The notes beneath the pieces are model-generated. The model worked only from the letters and a program-made list of their open reading frames with translations. It ran no database searches and was not told the origin of the DNA. DNA of 64,000 bases, taken from the NCBI GenBank assembly GCA_022828595.1, contig JAKGHH010000005.1:27850193-27914192 (forward strand), read 5' to 3'. Position numbers and translations under genes: made by a program. The stretch's first letter is position 1; every line of letters starts with the position of its first letter. This stretch comes from Nelumbo lutea (Eukaryota > Streptophyta > Magnoliopsida > Proteales > Nelumbonaceae). Of the stretch, positions 10,930-22,783 are shown piece after piece.

Positions 10930-11420
10930 TGTTAGATAGTGTATGCCCATAGATCTAATCAGATTGATGTATAGATACATTTATTATAAATGAATAGAAT
11001 TACATTATTGTTTCATGTTGATATTGGTAGGTTTCTATGTAATTACCCCTTAAACTGGACGTTTATGAGACTCGTGTTAGTTTAGAATGTTCTTAGCCAT
11101 TGGATATAGTTGGGGAGTTTATCTTGCCAAGGCTGACATTGATGCGCTACCAAAGAAGTTGGGGTAGCTTGTCTTAGCTGCTAGGGTTAGACTTGAAGAT
11201 ATTTAGTCAGTATTTGGATGAAACACTGAAGCCAGACCATTTTCCAATTATGCCCTGGACCTTAGAGATTGATGGGCAAAATTGAAAATTTACACATAAC
11301 CAACCCCTAAACTTGATTATGGTACTGCAATAGGTGTTGGATTGGACTGTCTTTGATATGACAATCAGTGAGATCCATCAAGGGTCAAAACCTGGGCATG
11401 TTGGGGTAGTTTGAGAAATG
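10930..11420 (+). mobile_element. 5' LTR (partial) of the 10.9-22.6 kb copia element
   Basis: Starts TGTTAGATAGTGTATGCCC and is homologous over about 490 bp to the 3' LTR at 19638 and to the minus strand of the two solo LTRs (shared blocks TTAAACTGGACG, ATGAGACTCGTGTTAG, GACTTGATTATGG). Homology stops near 11420, after ATGTTGGGGTAG, so the rest of the LTR has been deleted or replaced. Confidence 0.75.
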
Positions 11421-12764
11421 TTGATATGATTGTAAACCATAATTGCTAATATGATTGTGAACCATAATTGCTGATATGATTGTGAACCATAATTGAAAAT
11501 TTCATATTGTTACTTATATAAGTTGATGCATGTTTTGGACACCAAACCTTAGGCTGATTTGACCTAGTTTTGGTACAATCTTGTTGGGTTGAACCTATGG
11601 TTCTTTGGGGTCTGATCACAACCCCTAAGGTCACTATTTAAGTAGCCCAAAATTGATCTACACCAGGGGTTTGATGGCCCATTGCATGGACCAATTTGAC
11701 CCATACTTGAAAAACATTTTTATGTTAGATTAAAGCAAGACTAGCCCATTTCAACATGGATTGCTATATGGGTTGAACTGTTTTTTTGTAGTTTAGCCCA
11801 TATGGCAAGATAAAATTATTAGATAATTTGGTCCATTAATGGGATGACCATGTATTAATCTAAAAGGATATGAGTTTTATAAGTTTTGAATTGATATGGA
11901 TCAATTATGTATGTGTATGAGATGTGTTGAATGGATGTGATTCGTTCATGAGTTATAAGTTCTTGAGCCATGTATTCACTTATATGGCTTTCTATGAACA
12001 TCATGGTTGAATGAACATCATTGCTATGATTCCCATGGATCATTGCATAATCTCTTTTTCTAATGGGCCCCCTCAATAGCTTCCTCTCCAAGAGGAACCT
12101 CAAGAGAACCCTAACCCATTAAAGGACCCATTTAAATATGACTTTATGAAAGTCAGTGGGAGCCACTATTGTATGACCTAAATCTGACATAGGGACTGAT
12201 TTCCTTTATGATTAATATAAGTGCAATGAGATAGGGAAGATCATAATATAAATATCTCTAAAGGCCTTCCGCCATTAGCATGAAAACAGACTGAATTAGT
12301 GGGTGGAGATGCACCATAAAATTGAGCTATCCATTTCATTGAGATAGTCAGTAGGATTGCTTCATGAAATGATAGGGGCGTTATAGACTAGTGGGAGGGG
12401 CCTATCCTAAAATGGAAGACTTATATAGTAACTTGGGGCTCTCGATATGACAGGTCTGCACTTACCAATTAGAAAGGTTTAACCTAAAATGACGTTGAAC
12501 CTTGTTTGATGGAGGCTAAAGGAAAAACTCATTTGATGGGTGGATATGTGATCTTTTACAAAAATTGGTGGGGTTATGCAATTGAAACAGTTGGCCCCAT
12601 GCAACTATGTGATTTCCCACATTTCCAAGGATATGAACTATACCATCGTCACTGAGATAGAAGGAAAATCTCAAAGATGAACAAATGGAGATGGAAAATA
12701 GACAAAAGTCCATTGTATGGAAGATAACATGAAACAATGTTAAGGTCGTGGACTAATTAATCAT
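11421..12764. other. Unassigned segment between copia 5' LTR and gag, with short tandem repeat
   Basis: Begins with three ~25-bp tandem units at about 11422-11495 (TGATATGATTGTGAACCATA plus AATTGC, slight variants). The remaining 1.2 kb has no long ORF. It may be diverged LTR and leader DNA of the copia element, but I could not align it to the other LTR copies. Confidence 0.4.
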
Positions 12765-14407
12765 GCCTTTTATCAGAAATGACACATAGACAGTTTGCTA
12801 AATTGTTAGGGGTGCAACTTGGGTGGGCCTAGCCCGAGCCCAAACTGGCCAAACTCGGAATTTTACATGGGTTGGGCTTGGATTTTTGGTCTTTGGGATG
12901 GGATCGGACCCAAGAAGTTGGTTTTCTAATTTTTTGGGCCGGGCTCGGATCTAGCCCTTAGGTAGCCCGAACCCAGTCTGAACCTGACCCAATTATATAC
13001 ATTTACACACACACACATATATATATGTGTGTGTGTGTGTGTATATGTCAATGTTGCATACATATTTACATATACATACATGCATATTTGTATATATAAC
13101 ATTTTTATAGATATTTTGCATACATATTACATACATTAAAACATAAATATATGTATATATATTAGTATAAATACAGTTATATATGTATAATTTTAGAGTA
13201 GGTTCATTGACCAACCTAAACTTGGCCTAGGCTTGAGCCCAATCCGAGTGCATCAAATTAAAGGTCGGTTGGGCCCGGGTTGGGAAAATTGGGCTTGATC
13301 TCAGGCTTGGGCCTTAAGCCCAAATTTTAGGGTCAGATTTGGGTTAACGTTAAACCCGGCCCAACCCACCTGACTTGCCCCCCTATAAATTGTTAGACGA
13401 TAACAAATTAAAAGGACCCAACTATGCAGACTGGTTTCATAACCTAAACCTGGCGCTCATGTTCGAAAAATTGGACAAAGTTGCCAAAAACCAACACCAG
13501 AACATCAGGGCGATAGGGTTTCTGAGGCAAGAAGAAGGGAATATCAGGAATAGGAAGAAAAAATTCTTTTTCCTGATGTTATGCCATAGTCTCCTTGGAT
13601 AATTCTATCTAGAGATAGTTTGACAAAATTGATATCTCCAAAAATATCCTAGATAGTCTTAAAACCATATATGAGGAGAAAAATCGTAATACAAGACAGA
13701 GGGTCCTCAAACTATTGATGACCACAAGGATGACTTAGAGCCAACCAGTTCATGACCATGTCCTGTGGATGATAGGGTATATAAATGAAATGGAGGCTCT
13801 TGGCTCCTAACTAGAGGATGACACTAAGACTGATGCCATTTTGAACTCTCTACCATCATCCTTTAATTAGTTTGTCATGAACTACAACATGAACAATCTA
13901 AAAATTAACTTGTAGGAACTCAATAATATGTTACAAAGAGCTGAAGAATTGATTAAGAAGGATAAGTTGGTAGCCATGCTTGTTGAATGTGGCAAATTTG
14001 GCACAAAGAAAAGGAAGGGTAAGAAAAGCCTCAAAAAAAGGGAGGCAAACCAAAGAAATAGAAGAGAGACAAGCCATCTGATGAATGTCATTTTTACAAG
14101 CAGATTGGGCATTGGAAGAGGAATAGTCTTCAATATCTGGAACCCCACAAGAACAAAAAAGGTAATTTCGAATCTCTTGTCATAGAGACCAATATGTTGG
14201 TCACTTTTGCATTCTGGTGTATTGACTCTGGAGCTTCCCCTCATGCATGTAATACATTGTAGGGGTTCGAGAAAAGCAGAAGGTTGAATGATGACAAGGT
14301 TGTGCTTTACATGGGGATGACTGCAAATGTTGTAGCTACTGCTACAGGAATAGTAGATTTAATTTTTAGAGAATGAATATATTACAAGATTGTCTTTATG
14401 TACCTTT
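12765..14407 (+). pseudogene. Ty1/copia gag and protease, interrupted by a hAT-like element
   Basis: The gag starts near 12765-12780, is split at 12806 by a 579-bp insertion and resumes at 13394. It shows the copia gag opening NKLKGPNYADWFHNLNLAL. Further pieces in shifting frames follow: ELNNMLQRAEELIKKDK near 13920, a lysine-rich RKGKKSLKK stretch near 14010, then a protease piece with the catalytic DSGA (WCIDSGASPHACN, about 14217). It ends in YVP at 14407, where an LTR is inserted. Numerous stops and frameshifts make it inactive. Gag packages the element RNA and the aspartic protease cleaves the polyprotein. Confidence 0.82.
12807..13385. mobile_element. hAT-like non-autonomous element in copia gag, perfect 8-bp TSD
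   Basis: Begins TAGGGGTGCAACTTGGG and ends TGACTTGCCCCCCTA. Flanked by TAAATTGT at 12799-12806 and 13386-13393. The arms are GC-rich (GGGCCTAGCCCGAGCCC; GGCTTGGGCCTTAAGCCC) and the core is an AT/CA microsatellite region. Taking out the element and one octamer makes the gag frame continuous. The 8-bp duplication and termini fit hAT. No transposase is encoded. Confidence 0.85.
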
Positions 14408-15105
14408 TTTAAGTACATAGTGATCGCTCAAACCATCAGAGTATAGAGGATACCGAATTAATACCCCATAGATGCCTGCGATGACTTCACAATTCATCGG
14501 ACGTCTGCGATGAGTATATGAATCATCGCATGACTATGACAAATTCATACCGAAAATGGGTTGCAACGAACTTTTTCTAGTGTAAACCTGCGATGAACTT
14601 TAGACACACACAAATCTTCATGAACCTTAGGCACACACAGATTTGTGATGAGTTTTAGACACATGCGGGGTTGCAATGAGTTCAAAGCCATTATAGAGCC
14701 GTGACAAACATATAATCACTGTAGATTGGGAATAAATATTAGTTACATGTGCGCCTTTAAATTATGTGGGCCACAAAAGGAATTAGCACACGTAGATTAT
14801 GAGAATCCTCGGACGAAAGGAAAGTTTGTCCCAATGATATCTTATAATACACGTGATGAAACCCTAGAAGTGTTCCATGACAACTGATAGCGAATCCAAT
14901 ATTCCCTTTCGTAGTGGGAATCAAAAGCTTTTAGCTCATTCCTTTTGGGACCTTAGGATCTCTGCCTATAAATAGGGGTCCATCTTATAATGAAAGGACC
15001 ATCTTATCACTCACATTTGCCTTAGCCTTTAGCCTACCTCCTGCATACGGTCTTGCTTTGTCCTTCAAGGAGACCCCTGTACGTAGCCTCTCTGCCTTAC
15101 TTACA
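14408..15105 (+). mobile_element. Gypsy solo LTR between copia protease and integrase, TSD CCTTT
   Basis: About 698 bp flanked by CCTTT at 14403-14407 and 15106-15110. It is homologous, in the opposite orientation, to the gypsy LTR at 27762-28635. The shared order is a TNTAAGTA/TGTAGGTA start, GCGATGA-type repeats, an ACACGTGATGAA/CACGTGTTTCATGA block, the TATA box CTATAAATAG at about 14966-14975, a TCCTTCAAGGAGACCCC block and a final TTACA. The copia reading frame (YVP then a decayed RKNLISV-like stretch) meets across it. The initial TG has become TT. Confidence 0.75.
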
Positions 15106-16652
15106 CCTTTACTTTGAAAAAAAATTAGAGTTCAGTTTTTAATTTGTGTAATGATGGTTATTCTATTTTACTCAGTAATAAAATTACAATTAAATTGAAT
15201 AACAAATTCCTTACTCATGGATAACTTGAGAATGGTCTTTATGTTCTCCATCATTCTCTAGAAACAAATGTGACCGAAACCATATTGGAGCACATCCCCA
15301 AGAAAAAAACACTTGATATAATTAATCCCACATGCCTGTGGAATTACCGACTTGGCCATATTAATATAAAACATATCACAAGATTGGTGAAGAGTGGCCC
15401 TCTAAATTTTCTCACTGTAGAAGATCTACCAACTTGTAAGCCTTGTCTTCAAGGCAAGATGACAAAAAGGTGATTTATAGGTAAGACTGAAAGAACTACA
15501 AACACACTTGACCTTATATATATTGATGTATGTGGTCCCATGAATGTTAGGACACATAACCAATACTGTTATTTCATAACTTTCACCGATGACTATTCTC
15601 GGTATGGTTACGTGTACCTAATGAGAAATAAGTCTGAATCCTTTGAAAAGTTCAAGAATTTTAGACAAGAAGTCGAGAAACAGTTGGGGAGACAAATAAA
15701 AGCCCTTCGATCAAATCGAGAAGATGAATATCTCTCCGATGAATTCAGGGACTACTTAAAGGATAATCACAGTTGTCTCCTCCTACTACACCACAATTAA
15801 ATGGTGTGTCAATGAGAAGAAATTGTACTCTATTAGATATAGTTTGATCACTCCTTGTCCATTTAGAGTTACTCATATCCTTTTGGGGTATGCATTGGAG
15901 ACTGTACTTTATGTGTTGAACTGGGTTCCAATAAATTCGGTTCCTAAGACTCCTTTCGAGCTATGGACCAGCAAGAAACCAAGTGTAAGACACTTGAAAA
16001 TATGGGGATGTCCAACACACGTCAAAAAAACAAGTACAGACAAATTGGAATCCAAAACTAGTCGTTGCCTATTTGTAGGCTACTCCAAGGACTCCGTAGG
16101 GTATTTCTTCTATGACCCATAAGAACAAAAAGTGTTTATTAGTCGGAATGCCTACTTCTTAGAGGATGACTACATCCTGAACAATCATCATCAGGAAATT
16201 ATTCTTGATGAAGAGAGCTCATGAATAGTGGAAGATAACCTACAAATTCTAGATAATAATATCCAACTTAGAAGATCTACCCGGGTTTCTAGACCTCCAG
16301 TACATTACAATTATGATCAAGAAAGTTATTTGATGGAATCTATGAACAATGAGAAAGATTTCGTGACTTATACAAAAGCTATATTGGATATAGACTCCCT
16401 GAAGTGGGTAAATGCCATGAAAGTCAAGATGGGCTCAATGGAAACCAATGGAGTCTGAACTCTTGTAGACCCCACTACCTGGGGTTAAAGCAACCGGTTG
16501 CAAGTGTAGGTACAAGAGGAAAAAGGGCCCTGATGGAAAAGTTGAGAGCTATAAAGCTCGGTTTGTAGTGAAAGGGTACACTCAGAAAGAAGGAGTCAAT
16601 TATGAGGAAACCTTTTCGCAAGTGGCCATGCTTAAATCCATAAGGATATTAT
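15106..16652 (+). pseudogene. Ty1/copia integrase and RT start
   Basis: After a NNKFLTHG and LENGLYVLHHS stretch comes the GAG-pre-integrase zinc region (LWNYRLGHINIKHITRLVK... CKPCLQGK), with His/His and Cys/Cys in place. The integrase core follows: YIDVCGPM, FITFTDDYSRYGYVYLM, EKFKNFRQEVEKQLGRQIK and ALRSNREDEYLS. The C-terminal part (RHLKIWGCPTHVKK, TSRCLFVGYSKDSVGYFFYDP) and the linker to RT (LRRSTRVSRPPVHYNYD) come next. It breaks off in the RT fingers, at the sequence for a LKSIRILL motif, where a solo LTR is inserted. In-frame stops at 15471, 15798 and elsewhere show decay. Confidence 0.88.
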
Positions 16653-18506
16653 TGAAAGAATGGTAGGATCCGTCGTATGGACGCCAAAAGGTTGCAGAAT
16701 GGGTGGGCGAATTTCAAAAATTTCCTACCTTTCTTCCAACTGGGAATCGTATTCCCTGATTTTAGAATAAAAAATTCAAGTATCCTACTTGAACCAAACC
16801 AGACTAGATCTAAACCAAGAACAAAGGGAAGGGTTATACATGATACAGAGAATCAAGATCTCCCAATGTCGGTGTTCACGCCCAAAGAAAGATCCAAGAT
16901 CTGCTCCCCCTGAAGATGACACAACGATGGTGGGGCAAAACCAACAGTGTACGTCCTACGTACCAAACTCTTCACAAGAATCCATTGGAGGCTTAGAGCA
17001 CCAAACCAAACCAGTCTTTCAGCAAAGACTGATATCAAGAACAAGCTTCTTGATCGTCCCTTCAAAGGAGTTCGAACCAAGCAGTAAGGCGGCGGCGGCT
17101 AGAGGAGTTCCTAAGGCTGAAAGTGGCATGAATGCAGATTTCAGCTTAGGGAAGGTGAGATCCTGTCTCAGATTGCAGAAGAAGTAACTACAAAACCCTA
17201 GGTCAAATTCTTGTAATTCTAGATTAGGGTTTCCTCCTTTCTTAGTGATTAAGAAACCTCCTAATCCTATTAGGAGTTATCCCAATCAAAATCTGTATTT
17301 GGATAGGGATAATCTTAATCCTATCTACAGATTAGATCAGCCCACTCCTGATCTCATCAAGAGGTTAATCTTAATCCTATCTGTAGATACGCCCCCTTAG
17401 GTGGGTGATCATATCAGCCTAGGTTGAAATGGGATTTTATGGCCATTAAGAAAAATAATGCTCAATAAGTTTCCAAACTGCTACCCAGTTGGGCTTATTT
17501 TTATGGCGTGGGACCCAAGCATTGATCTACACATTAGCCACATAGGTTCGGTCCAGCCTTTGTTACAAGGCCTAGCCGAAATCACTAGAAATCCCAATGA
17601 ACCCCTTGAGCCCATCACATGGACTCTATGAAACCAACACTTACACTAAGTGGTTCTTGGGCCAAGCCATCTTATAAAAACCCAGGGACTATGGGCAGAT
17701 GGAAGATTAGCCCATCAAGTATTACCCTAAATGGCCTTACACTTAACCTCTCAGCCCATAATGATCAAACACTACCCGACAAGAGAGGACCTCTCCCTCG
17801 GCTACAAGGAACAGTGCTGCACTCTCTACTCACATGGATCCCAGGAATTAAAACCATTTGCAAACATTTTGAAACCGTATATAAGTATATATCATATATA
17901 TAAATTTGCAAAACAAATTCCAATGATTGAAATCAATTGCTGACAGTTTGGTTTCCATCAGAGAGAGTGCACCGCCGATCATTACCTTTGTCCGACAAAG
18001 GGGTTGATCTCGTCACTATGATCACCACTGTTCTAACATACCTAGGTTTTGACCCCCGCTAAGGATCTTACTAATTGGCATATCAAAAATAGCCCAATCC
18101 GACACCTAGTGCAGTATCATAATCGAGTCTAGGGGTCAGGTGTAACTTTCCAGTTTTGCCCATCAATTTCCAAGGTCTAGGGCAATATTGGAAATTTGGC
18201 CCAACTCAAGGATTCAAGTAATCCTACCCTGCATGTGCCTTGGGTCTCACCTTGGCGGCTAAGACAAGCCACCCCAACACTTGACAGCACACCAGTGTCA
18301 GCCTTGGCAGGATAAATCTCCCCAGACTTATCCAACGATTGTGAAGGTTCTAAACTAATACGAGTCTCATTAAGTGTCCAGTTTAAGGGTCTTACATAGA
18401 AATATACCACACAACATGAATCAAACATGTACTTTATTTATTTACACTAAATATCAAAAGTACATCAAAATTGATTGGAGCTAAGGGCATACAAAACTGT
18501 CTAACA
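16653..18506 (-). mobile_element. Solo LTR inserted in copia RT, 1854 bp, TSD ATTAT
   Basis: Begins TGAAAGAATGG and ends CTGTCTAACA, with ATTAT at 16648-16652 and 18507-18511. Homologous end to end with 3399-5342. It sits in antisense orientation inside the reverse transcriptase of a copia element whose own LTRs belong to the same family. The copia frame (LKSIRILL then AIVTHYD) is continuous once the LTR and one ATTAT are set aside. Confidence 0.92.
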
Positions 18507-19637
18507 ATTATTAGCTATAGTTACACACTACGACTATGATATTTGGCATATGGATGTCAAAATCGCATTCTTGAATGGAGACCTTATTGAATATATCTAT
18601 ATGCAGTAACCACAAGGTTTTGTTGCTAAGGGTTAGGAACACATGGTGTGTAAGCTGAATAGATCCATTTATGGATCAAAACAAGCTTCCAGAAGCTGGA
18701 ACATCCGATTTGACTTAACAGTCAAAAAAATTGATTTTGAGTAGAATTTGGATAAACATAGTGTTTACAGAGAGACAATGGGAGATAATGTTACATTTAT
18801 GATTTTGTATGTAGATGACATTCTGCTCATTGGGAATGTTGTAGGAATGTTGACTATGGCGAAGGTATGGTTTTCATAGTAATTCTCTATGAAAGATCTT
18901 GGAGAAGCCTCTTATATCTTGAGATTCAACTCCATAGAGATAGATCGAAGAGGATAATTGGATTATTCCAATCTACTTATGTTGATAAGATCGTCAATAG
19001 ATACAACATGTAGAACTTCAATAAGGGATTTGTTCCTTTTAGGCATAAAGTCACTCTCTCCAAAGGAATGTCACCTAAGATTCCTGAGGAGATTGATATG
19101 AGAGGTTTCCTATGCCTCAGCCGCGGAGAGCATCATGTATGCTATGTTATGTATTCGGCTAGACATTGCTCAAGTTGTTAGTGTTGTAAGTAGATACCAA
19201 TCATACATAAGACAAGAGCATTGGATTGCTGTGAAAAATATACTAAAGTACCTATGGAGGACTAAATATTATGTCTTATCTTCGATGGTGTTCACTATAG
19301 ATGGTCGGTTATATTGATGCTAACTTTCAGCCTGACCTAGACGATAGAAAGTGTATATCTGGATACTTTAGAACCCTATGTAGTAAGAGATATAGTCCAC
19401 GACTAAGGCCAAACACATTATTGTAAGTGAGACTGCCTAATAAGTATTAAGGATGAAGAAATTCATCTTGAAATTTGGGATCCTAGCATATCACATATTC
19501 CACTATTGTGTGACAACATTGGATTTACGGGAGATTGTTAGTAGAGGGGACATCCAAATTTAGAAAGTTCTTGAGAAAGACATGGATAGTGTGAGACTGA
19601 GGCTTGTATCCGATTGAACCTAAGTACAAGTGGGAGC
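18507..19637 (+). pseudogene. Ty1/copia reverse transcriptase and RNase H
   Basis: RT resumes with WHMDVKIAFLNGDLIEYIYM, KLNRSIYGSKQASRSWNIRF and the catalytic box ILYVDDILLIGN near 18810. The FSMKDLGEASYIL region follows, then the RNase H part (RLDIAQVVSVVSRYQ, VKNILKYLWRTK). Stops and frameshifts are frequent. It ends in a purine tract (CAAGTGGGAG, 19627-19636) directly before the 3' LTR. Confidence 0.88.
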
Positions 19638-20090
19638 TATTAGACACTGTATGCCCTTAGCTCCAATCAGATTGATGTACAAATACATTTATTGTCAACC
19701 GTTTGATAGACTTGTGGAGTTTATCCTGCCAAAGCTGACACTAATGTGCTTCCAAAGAAGTTGGGGCAACTTATTTAAACTGCTAGGATTAAACCCGAAG
19801 CACATGTAGTGTGTGTTTGGATGAAACAATGAACCTAGACCATTTTTTCAGTTATGCCCTAGACATTGAAGATTGATGGGCATAACTAGAAAATTACACA
19901 TAACCCTTAGACTTGATTATGGTACTACACTAGATGTTGGATTGGGTTGTCTTTGATATGCCAATTAGTGAGATCCATCAAGGGTTAAATCCTACGTATG
20001 TTGGAGCAGTCTGAGAATCCACTAGAGTGGGTGATCATAGTGATAGGACCGACCCCTTTTATTGGACAAAGTGAATGATAGGGCTTACAC

Positions 20091-20587
20091 TAGGGGTGAT
20101 CATTTCAGCCCAGCTCGGGCCCAAGACCACATTAGGCCCGCAAATTTTAGGGTCGGGCTTGGACTTAATACTTCAAGCCCGGCCTAGGCTCAACCTAGCC
20201 CACATATATTTAAACTTACACATTTTGTGTATAATGTATACATATGTATACAAGTTATTTTACATTATATTATATATTTTATATATAAGTATTATAGCAC
20301 GACATGTATAATTTATATTATATGTAATATTTTATATTATATAATGTATAAAATAAGTTTATATGCATGTTATACCATTTAATATAAAATATTATAGATA
20401 TGTAATGTTTTATATATATGAAAGACATTGGCCCAGAATCAGGCCCAGCTCGGCCTAGGCCCGTGTAGACCTAGGCTAGGTATTATGTTTTAAGCCCAAA
20501 ATCCCAGACCGGGTCGGGCCTGGGCCCAAGATATAGTCCTTATCATAAGTGCAAAGCCTGGCCCAACCCGACCCATGATCACCCCAA
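20091..20587. mobile_element. hAT-like non-autonomous element in copia 3' LTR, perfect 8-bp TSD
   Basis: Begins TAGGGGTGATCATTTCAGCC and ends CCATGATCACCCCAA. Flanked by GCTTACAC at 20083-20090 and 20588-20595. Arms are rich in GGGCT/AGCCC words and the core is AT-rich, the same architecture as the element at 12807-13385. Its right three quarters are copied again at 21184-21551 by the tandem duplication. Confidence 0.85.
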
Positions 20588-20666
20588 GCTTACACTCTCT
20601 CTGATGGAAACCTAAATTACTAATAGTGGATTTCAACTGTGTTTGAGATTTGGTTTTTCAATATAT

Positions 20667-20701
<35 letters not shown>

Positions 20702-22126
20702 TATGCTTTTTGAAAAATGTTTGCAAAAGGTTTTAATTCCCAGGATCCGCCTGAGAAAAGAGTATAACACTGCACCTTGTAGCCAGGGGAGAGGTCCTTC
20801 CCTATTGGGTAGTGTTTGATCATTACAAGGCTGATTACCTGATGGGTTTTATCCTACTTAAATCCGTTATCCTTGTATCTTCATAGGATGGTTGAATTCA
20901 ATGATCATTTAAGTATAAATGTTGGACCCGTATTGAACCCATTGTGATATGTTCAGGGTTTCACTGTGCTTAACAGTAAATTCGGTTAAGCCTTTTCATA
21001 AAGGTTGGGCTGAACCCAAATGGATTTATGTGAGGTGATTGTGGGGTCATACGTCATATAAATTAGGGCTAAGGCCCATAATTAATAAGATTAAGCTATC
21101 ACATGACAAACTTAAGTTGTCATGTGTTCTGTGTCAAATCTGAGTTTGGAAATGGATATGGAGCACCCATTCTCTTAAGTGCATACACATTTTGTGTATA
21201 ATGTATACATATGTATACAAGTTATTTTACATTATATTATATATTTTATATATAAGTATTATAGCACGACATGTATAATTTATATTATATGTAATATTTT
21301 ATATTATATAATGTATAAAATAAGTTTATATGCATGTTATACCATTTAATATAAAATATTATAGATATGTAATGTTTTATATATATGAAAGACATTGGCC
21401 CAGAATCAGGCCCGGCTCGGCCTAGGCCTGTGTAGACCTAGGCTAGGTATTATGTTTTAAGCCCAAAATCCCAGACCGGGTCGGGCCTGGGCTCAAGATA
21501 TAGTCCTTATCATAAGTGCAAAGCCTGGCCCTACCCGACCCATGATCACCCCAAGCTTACACTCTCTCTGATGGAAACCTAAATTACTAATAGTGGATTT
21601 CAACTGTGTTTGAGATTTGGTTTTTCAATATATTATATATATATATATTATGCTTTTTGAAAAATGTTTGCAAAAGGTTTTAATTCCCAGGATCCGCCTG
21701 AGAAAAGAGTATAACACTGCACCTTGTAGCCAGGGGAGAGGTCCTTCCCTATTGGGTAGTGTTTGATCATTACAAGGCTGATTACCTGATGGGTTTTATC
21801 CTACTTAAATCCGTTATCCTTGTATCTTCATAGGATGGCTGAATTCAATGATCATTTAAGTATAAATGTTGGACCCGTATTGAACCCATTGTGATATGTT
21901 CAGGGTTTCACTGTGCTTAACAGTAAATTCGGTTAAGCCTTTTCATAAAGGTTGGGCTGAACCCAAATGGATTTATGTGAGGTGATTGTGGGGTCATACG
22001 TCATATAAATTAGGGCTAAGGCCCATAATTAATAAGATTAAGCTATCACATGACAAACTTAAGTTGTCATGTGTTCTGTGTCAAATCTGAGTTTGGAAAT
22101 GGATATGGAGCACCCATTCTCTTAAG
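20217..22126 (+). repeat. Tandem duplication, 963 + 943 bp, with TGCA at the junction
   Basis: Unit 1 spans 20217-21179 and unit 2 spans 21184-22126. Both run from TACACATTTTGTGTATAATG to CACCCATTCTCTTAAG. The filler TGCA (21180-21183) separates them. The copies differ by about five substitutions and a 20-bp length change in a TA microsatellite (near 20665-20702). Each unit contains part of a hAT-like element plus LTR sequence, so the duplication is younger than both. Confidence 0.92.
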
Positions 22127-22616
22127 AAGATAGGGCTTATCTCTTAATAGAGTATAGATCCAAATTAGATTTGGATAATCTCTTAATTTGTTTAGGAGAG
22201 TGCTCTATAAGGAGATAAAAGAAAAAGAGGGCAAACTAGTTTAGAAGACTACTCTCTGTTGTTCTCTCTTCATCTCTTTTGTCTTTTAAGAAATCTTATC
22301 ACGACCTAGGCTTTCAAGGACTTATAGAGATTAGTCTTCTTCTGATTTTTTCAAGAAAAATTTAGAGAAATTTTAGGCTCACCTTCCCTAGTTCGATCCA
22401 AGTAGTTGGGTTGCAGTTTTACTTAAAACTATGTTGTTGAATCAACTTTACCTATACATTGCACCATCTTCAATGGAGGCCAGTTTTAGGACTGATATGG
22501 GTGTGAACTTCCACCTTGGGATCTGCGTTTGTGATATTCATATTAGGTATAAATCTCCCTCTTTGTTTGGTTTCAAATTTGGCCCGATTCAGTGCAAGAC
22601 CAATCCTAAAATAAGA

Positions 22617-22731
22617 CATAAAGAAGACTATTAACAACATTATATATAAATATGTCTTCATAGTTGAAATGAATCCATGGGGTACTAATTTAGGCATAAA
22701 GAAGACTATTAACAACATTATATATAAATAT
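22617..22731 (+). repeat. Short direct repeat, ~36 bp, 78 bp apart
   Basis: CATAAAGAAGACTATTAACA and the following TTATATATAAATAT occur at about 22617-22652 and again at 22695-22731, at the border between the decayed copia LTR and the CACTA remnant. Confidence 0.7.
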
Positions 22732-22783
22732 AAATATATATAATAGAGAAACATCAATAAATTAAGATGCTGAAAGGTGAAAC

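Larger units (their letters stand above)
19638..22620 (+). mobile_element. 3' LTR of the copia element, with insertion and tandem duplication
   Basis: Starts TATTAGACACTGTATGCCC (TG decayed to TA) and is collinear with the complement of the solo LTRs: TTGGGGCAACTTATTT, GGGTGATCATAGTGATAGGA, CTCTCTGATGGAAACC, TTTGCAAAAGGTTTTAATTC, GGGTAGTGTTTGATCATTA. It extends to a diverged end matching GTGTGAACTTCCACCTTGGG near 22500. Homology is lost near 22610, about 130 bp before the expected terminus. A hAT-like element and a ~0.95-kb tandem duplication expand it to about 3 kb. Confidence 0.75.

Noticed and set aside
11422..11495. Three 25-bp repeats, considered as a CRISPR-like array
   Set aside because: Adjacent units without spacers, in plant nuclear DNA; an ordinary tandem repeat.
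16789..17187. 132-codon plus-strand ORF
   Set aside because: Inside the second solo LTR and not conserved in the first copy.
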